NCBI GenBank assembly: GCA_963675135.1 | Contig: OY776126.1 | Coordinates: 25,671,195-25,735,194 of the forward strand | From: Galeopsis tetrahit | Taxonomy: Eukaryota; Streptophyta; Magnoliopsida; Lamiales; Lamiaceae | Reading direction: 5' to 3' | DNA length: 64,000 nt | Shown here: positions 59,363 to 64,000 of the stretch, in pieces | Numbering within the stretch: position 1 is the first letter of the stretch | Layout of the letters: every line of letters begins with the position of its first letter | Notes under the pieces: generated by a model | Seen by the model: only the letters and a program-made list of their open reading frames with translations | The model's database searches: none | Told to the model about the DNA's origin: nothing | Position numbers and translations under genes: made by a program

Positions 59363-62200
59363 CTAATTGTCTATATTTGTCCTATCTGTTTCGAATACAT
59401 GAGCACAAGTCAATGTGTCGTGACGTCCTTTCTTGCCACACTTGCTGCATATTGTAGGCTTGATTCGACGGAATTCTCCATATGACGTTATCCTTTTCTG
59501 TTTGGGACGACCAGGAGGATTCTTTAGTAAAGAGGGTAGAATTTTTTCAGAATGTGAACTGCACTTGAAAGCAAACCTCTCTGTATCTGGAACTGGAGCG
59601 AGATCCACTTTATAGCAATCACGATAGCTAGAAGTAAAAAAACAGTCTTCAACAACATCGGATATAGATGTACAATGCTTTTTAATAACGGCCACTGCAT
59701 GCGCACATGGGAAATCATTTATTTGCCATTGAAAACATGTGCATATTTTATACTCCAAGTCGATAGTAATTGATGTTTTAGATCCAACTTCAAACTGTCC
59801 GTTTGGATATATTGATACAACCCACGACACACTGATATTCGACATTTCGTTCCATGCTTGCTCCTTGCTAGGTACTAACAAACCTGTCCAGGATTGGCTA
59901 TCTTGACGTCTCTCAACACACCATCTAGAAATTTGCTTCCTAATTGAGTCAATCATATAAGTGATTGGAAGAGCTTTACCGTCTCGAATCCAAGAGTTAA
60001 ACGACTCTGCTGCATTCGACGTCATTTCACCATACCTTTTTATATGTGGTGAATGGTATACAACCCATTTTGAATATGGAGTATCTTGCAGCCAGTCTTC
60101 TGCAATTTTCCCTCCAACCTCCTTGAACTTAGGTTGCGTTTGGTTGGGTGGATTTGGGCCTATGGATTTCAAATCCACAGCCCAAATCCATTTCACGTGT
60201 TTGGATTATGAGTGAATTTCAAATACTTAGATTTGTGTCCATACACTTTTTAGTTAAAATTGAGAGAGATTTCAAATCCTCACTAAAACCATGTCATTTG
60301 AAATCCATCTATTTTTAAAACCTTTCATTTGAAATACCTTCTCAAATCAAATCATTCCATCCAAACGCAACCTTAGTGATTTTTTCATTGAAGATGGAGC
60401 TAGTTGGGGCATAAGCACACTGCTTGAAAAGATCTGCCATGTTCTCGCGGTGCTGAGTGTTCCAACCACCTCCATACCTTCCTTTCAGATTAGATAGAAG
60501 ATGATACAAACAGTAGTAATGAGTTGGTTGTTCCCATACTTCATAAAACGCTGACATTAAACCGGTGTTTCTATCAGAAATGTATATGATTTGTTTATCG
60601 TGGCGTATGTTATCTCAGATCTTACTTAGGAACCATGCCCAATTGTTCCTGTTCTCAGCAGATACAATTACAAAAGCAACAGGAAACAAACCTGCATCAC
60701 AAGAACAAAAATTAATTGGTCTGCTGATGAGGATGGTGAATGGCAACATCTCAGAAACTTATATAAGAAAGCTAGAAATTAACAAGTTCTTTTTATAATG
60801 CGGTAGTTGAATTTATAACTTGTCTAGTCCATAAGTGAAACAATTAAAACAAATCAGATATACTATAACTGAACATCCATTCTTTAAAAACTACAATAAA
60901 GACAAATATAAGTTAATAAGTTAACAAAAAATCAACTAATTTTACTGATGTTCGCACATTATATAAAATTGTTAATGTGAGATATAGAATGTTTACCATT
61001 GTCGCCATCTTTTGCTGTAGCAGCGAGCAATACTCCCTTGGCCCTTCCTTTCATGAATGTTCCATCTATAAACAACATCGGCCTACATGTTTTAAACCCT
61101 TCCTTGCAGGCGTGGAATGAGACGAACAATCGTTGGAAGTGATTCGTTATATCATCTTTTTCCAAATCAAACAGAGTGCCTGGGTTAGTTCTCTTCACTG
61201 CATCTCCGTACCAACGGAGTTCGTCGTATGAATCATCATAACATCCGAATATGTTGTCCCTCGCAGCCTCTATTCCACGCCACGCTTGATAATATTCAAT
61301 ATCTAACCCGTAATCCTTTTTAATATCCTCGATTATCTTGTTTCCACTGATTGAAGGGTTGTTTTTTACTTGTTGCAATATTAGATCCTTAATAACCTTT
61401 GTTCCGAATCTATTTTTATCTTTCAGTAATAACTTTCCTACACAACTGTGACTCAAATTAGCCTTCGACACAATAAAACCAACTTTTGTAGGAGTCTGCT
61501 TAGCTTTAATAAACCATTGACAGTTAGTTGTTTGTTTTTCGGAGCAAACGACATGCACATATTTGGGAGAGTTATTGATGAATGTAAACTGGAATTTCAA
61601 CTTAATTGGGTACTTTATCAATTCAATCCTAAATTCTGGTGCTCCACTAGAGAAAATTGCTCCTACAGCCATTATGTCACCCGAATGGTCAGACAAATAT
61701 GACTTCTTCCTCTCATCTGGGCATATGTCAAAATTAGGTATACTACCTATACCCAAGAATTCGACCGAGCAATTTTTTTTAGGTATACACGAATTATCCT
61801 TCACAATGAGTGTGGTGCTTGGCATATTACTAGATTCCTTAATCTGAGTTACATCAACAGAACTCGAAGAATAATTGACACATACAGTATTAACCGTTCC
61901 TTGACTATTGGAATCATGTATAGACTTGTTTCAGGCATCATTAAACTCAAACATAATATCTACCAATTTTTCAGATGATAAAATGCAGAAATCCATCATA
62001 CCAGCGAAATCACTATCTGATTCTAAATAGCAATTGTTGATGCATCCAACTGAATATAAAATTGAAAATTTACCTTCTGACGTATTGGGCCATTTGTTTT
62101 TTATTTCATCTATGATGCTCGGATATGTTGTTTGATCGGTTGTACGAATCAACTTGCATCTACCCTCATGAACGATTTTGAGTATTACGCCATTCTGCAT
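59363..62200 (-). pseudogene. MuDR-type (MULE) transposase, decayed and MITE-interrupted
   Basis: Segments on the minus strand read in order. An N-terminal part (62200-61931) ends in a stop. The MuDR DNA-binding/transposase part (61825-60997) has LRWYGDAVKRTNPG and the first catalytic Asp in LFIDGTFMKG. After a 305-bp GT-AG intron (60692-60996) the frame resumes with FPVAFVIVSAENRNNWAWFL, a TGA near 60615, and the second Asp in YISDRNTGL. Following the MITE insertion at 60132-60372 come KYGEMTSNAAESFNSWI-like sequence, a SWIM zinc finger (CTCFQW...FPCAHAV) and a CCHC-like knuckle (CSKCGKKGRHDTLTC). At least two stops plus the insertion make it non-functional. The terminal inverted repeats of the parent MULE were not found. 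Confidence 0.88.
60132..60372. mobile_element. PIF/Harbinger-type MITE inside the MULE transposase (241 bp)
   Basis: GGTTGCGTTTGG and CCAAACGCAACC are perfect inverted ends flanked by the 3-bp duplication TTA (60129-60131, 60373-60375). Removing it joins NEKITK to FKEVGGK in frame, so the insertion is precise and postdates the open frame. Confidence 0.88.
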
Positions 62201-62559
62201 TTCAAGGAAGAACAGGGCTACAAAAATTAAAATCTATGAAAACTGAAATATCGGATATTTTGGTATCTTTGACGATGACAATTAGTGCAATACCTAGATA
62301 TGGAAGGTCAGACTTATTTTTTTACATTGCCGATGCAATTAATTGCCTCAATCTGCATATGCAATCGCCAGTCCGATGTATTGATGGTAACTGCCGAAGA
62401 AGTAAATGGAAGACAATCAATTACATAAAATAGCCTAAAATACGGAATTGCAGTATATAATAGAAATTGTTCACTTTTTTAGAATTAAGGGTAAAATAGG
62501 ATTTTCAAAGGACAATGTGACTTAAATTGTTTTAAGAATAAATTGTGTCTTAAATTGCT
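62201..62559. other. Upstream region of the MULE transposase relic
   Basis: Non-coding; the small plus-strand ORF at 62236-62433 has no recognisable family. Confidence 0.4.
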
Positions 62560-62562
62560 TAA

Positions 62563-62870
62563 GGGCATGTTTGTTTTGGGATGGAAAATCCGGATTTGGG
62601 ATTTCGAAACTCCACCCCCGTTACACTTTGGGATTTTGATTTAGGATTTCAAAATCCCACCCTATAAATACCTATAAATCCTATAAAAGTCAACCCTATA
62701 AATACCTACAAACCACCTATAAAACCTATAATCCTATACTATAAAGTTAAATCCTACCCTACACAAATCCCAAAACAAACACAAAACACAAAAAGCATTA
62801 GGATTTTGAAATCCACTAAATTTTGAAATCCGGATTTCAAAATCCTCAAAATCCCAAAACAAACATGCCC
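62563..62870. mobile_element. PIF/Harbinger-type MITE (308 bp)
   Basis: GGGCATGTTTGTTTTGGGAT and ATCCCAAAACAAACATGCCC are perfect 20-bp inverted ends with the 3-bp duplication TAA (62560-62562, 62871-62873). The interior repeats GGATTT/AAATCC words. Confidence 0.9.
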
Positions 62871-62873
62871 TAA

Positions 62874-63573
62874 GGGTCTTACATAGTGACTTAAATTGTA
62901 TTTATTCCAAAGGAAAGGGGCAATAACACTATAGGTCATTTCACCTAGTGTTTTAACAAAAAAAACATTCTTCTATGTAATTACAGAAAATATCATAATC
63001 ATATTCAATATTACGATTTTAACCTCGTAATGTAATTAGTTGTATACATTTATTACTCAACTACAAATCGTGGCCTATTTTAAATTTTTATAATCAATCA
63101 TCGGTAATCACGCTGAAATCTTATACAAACATACCATATTTCGGACACCTTCCATTATTGAAAATATCAAAACCCAAATTCCATCTTCTCTCTTTTTCCA
63201 CGCTGCACATTGATCGGAGGGTTTTCCACCGTCTGCATCCCAACAAAATTTCACGATCTGCATCAAAGGTATGTCCTTATTCTATTGATTCTAGTGTATA
63301 TTTCATGTATATTCAAACTAAAAAACAGTGATTTCTTAAATGGTTTTTTGATTTTTTATGAAACCGTGCTGCATAATACCAGTTTTCCGAGTTGGGTGTG
63401 TACCGAGGAAAGTATGATTGTCGTAGTGAAAAAATACAATTTCATTTTCTGTTTTTTTCGGTTTTTCGAATTTCATTTTAGTTTTTTTTGTTCAAGACTG
63501 TAAATTTCTGCTTCATATACACTCACCATTTTTTGTTTTATGTTATTTTTTGGTAAGATTCTTTTATATTCAG
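62874..63573. other. Non-coding DNA, possible 5' UTR region of a gene leaving the window
   Basis: A C/T-rich leader-like stretch at 63170-63268 ends CATCAAAG|GTATGT, a good splice donor. Otherwise it is AT-rich sequence. The 97-aa ORF at 63210-63503 crosses this donor and is probably not real. Confidence 0.35.
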
Positions 63574-63684
63574 GTATAACTAGGGAAAAGGGGAAAGGAA
63601 TCCGAATAGAGGAAGAAGATATGCTAAAAAAAGGCAAGAGGAATAGAAGTAGACAGATACGAGTGTCATTGAGGACTAACAGAG
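63574..63684 (+). CDS. Possible internal exon of an unidentified gene running off the right edge
   Basis: A 111-bp open stretch follows a good acceptor (TTATATTCAG) and ends at a donor-like GTACTT. It encodes a very basic, lysine/arginine-rich peptide (KKGKRNRSRQIRVSLRTNR) with an internal ATG at 63621 and looks like a nuclear-localisation-type segment. I do not recognise the family, and no further exon can be tied to it within the window. Confidence 0.3.
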
Positions 63685-64000
63685 GTACTTCGAAAACATT
63701 TTGACTGATTACTGTTGAAATTAAGATTTAATCGCTTTTATCATAAAAAAATACGCATTACCAGTAGAAATTGTTTAGTTTGGCCATGGGATCATAGGGT
63801 TTCGATTAAATCTATATGTATATAGAAGCGGAGTCGATTTTGACTGAGGATCTGATGCATATCCTGCATATAGTACCATAAACTTCTGCAAGTGCATGAC
63901 AGGATTGCATTGTGCAGTAATGGATTACATTTGTGGTCAATATATGCAGGCACTGTCGCATATATTTATGTTATGGACAATGTAATCCTGTATTATGATT

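Overview
The window is eukaryotic nuclear DNA from a flowering plant, most likely a eudicot. The genes have GT-AG introns and plant-only families are present (LRR-XII receptor kinases, a clade-A PP2C relic, F-box/FBA proteins, GRF zinc finger). The intergenic DNA is AT-rich and packed with plant transposons. I cannot fix the species from sequence alone.

Layout. 1-7.4 kb: an Athila-like Ty3/gypsy element on the minus strand that keeps only gag and protease. 7.4-13.2 kb: AT-rich DNA with a 2.6-kb non-autonomous CACTA element (3-bp TSD). 13.2-13.8 kb: a small hydrophilic tandem-repeat protein gene with ABRE/G-box promoter motifs. 14.6-16.8 kb: a hAT-type MITE (8-bp TSD) split by a solo LTR (5-bp TSD) of the same Athila-like family. 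17.4-18 kb: a clade-A PP2C gene fragment. 19.6-20.1 kb: another hAT MITE. 20.6-20.9 kb: a two-exon gene for a 78-residue putative secreted two-cysteine peptide. 21.5-22.9 kb: a non-autonomous Mutator-like element (9-bp TSD). 26-30.3 kb: an intact LRR-XII non-RD receptor kinase gene. 31.3-37 kb: an inverted paralogue of that kinase, broken in exon 1 by a 1.9-kb TRIM-type LTR element (5-bp TSD GAGGG).

37.2-62.9 kb is mostly transposon and pseudogene territory. It holds a ten-exon Ulp1-protease-like gene with one in-frame stop, a GRF zinc-finger/transmembrane gene, two divergent F-box genes (both broken, one by a 13-kb SIRE-like Copia element with an extra third ORF), a decayed MULE transposase gene interrupted by a Harbinger-type MITE, and a second Harbinger-type MITE. 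63-64 kb may be the 5' end of another gene leaving the window.

The genes that look functional are the tandem-repeat protein (13454-13729), the small secreted peptide (20616-20924), the receptor kinase (25957-30283) and the GRF zinc-finger protein (41728-42291). They are not an operon or a known pathway. Two features have an abscisic-acid flavour (the ABRE-driven gene and the PP2C relic). The receptor kinase pair looks like a small immune-receptor cluster with birth-and-death evolution. The least explained coding item is the small secreted peptide.
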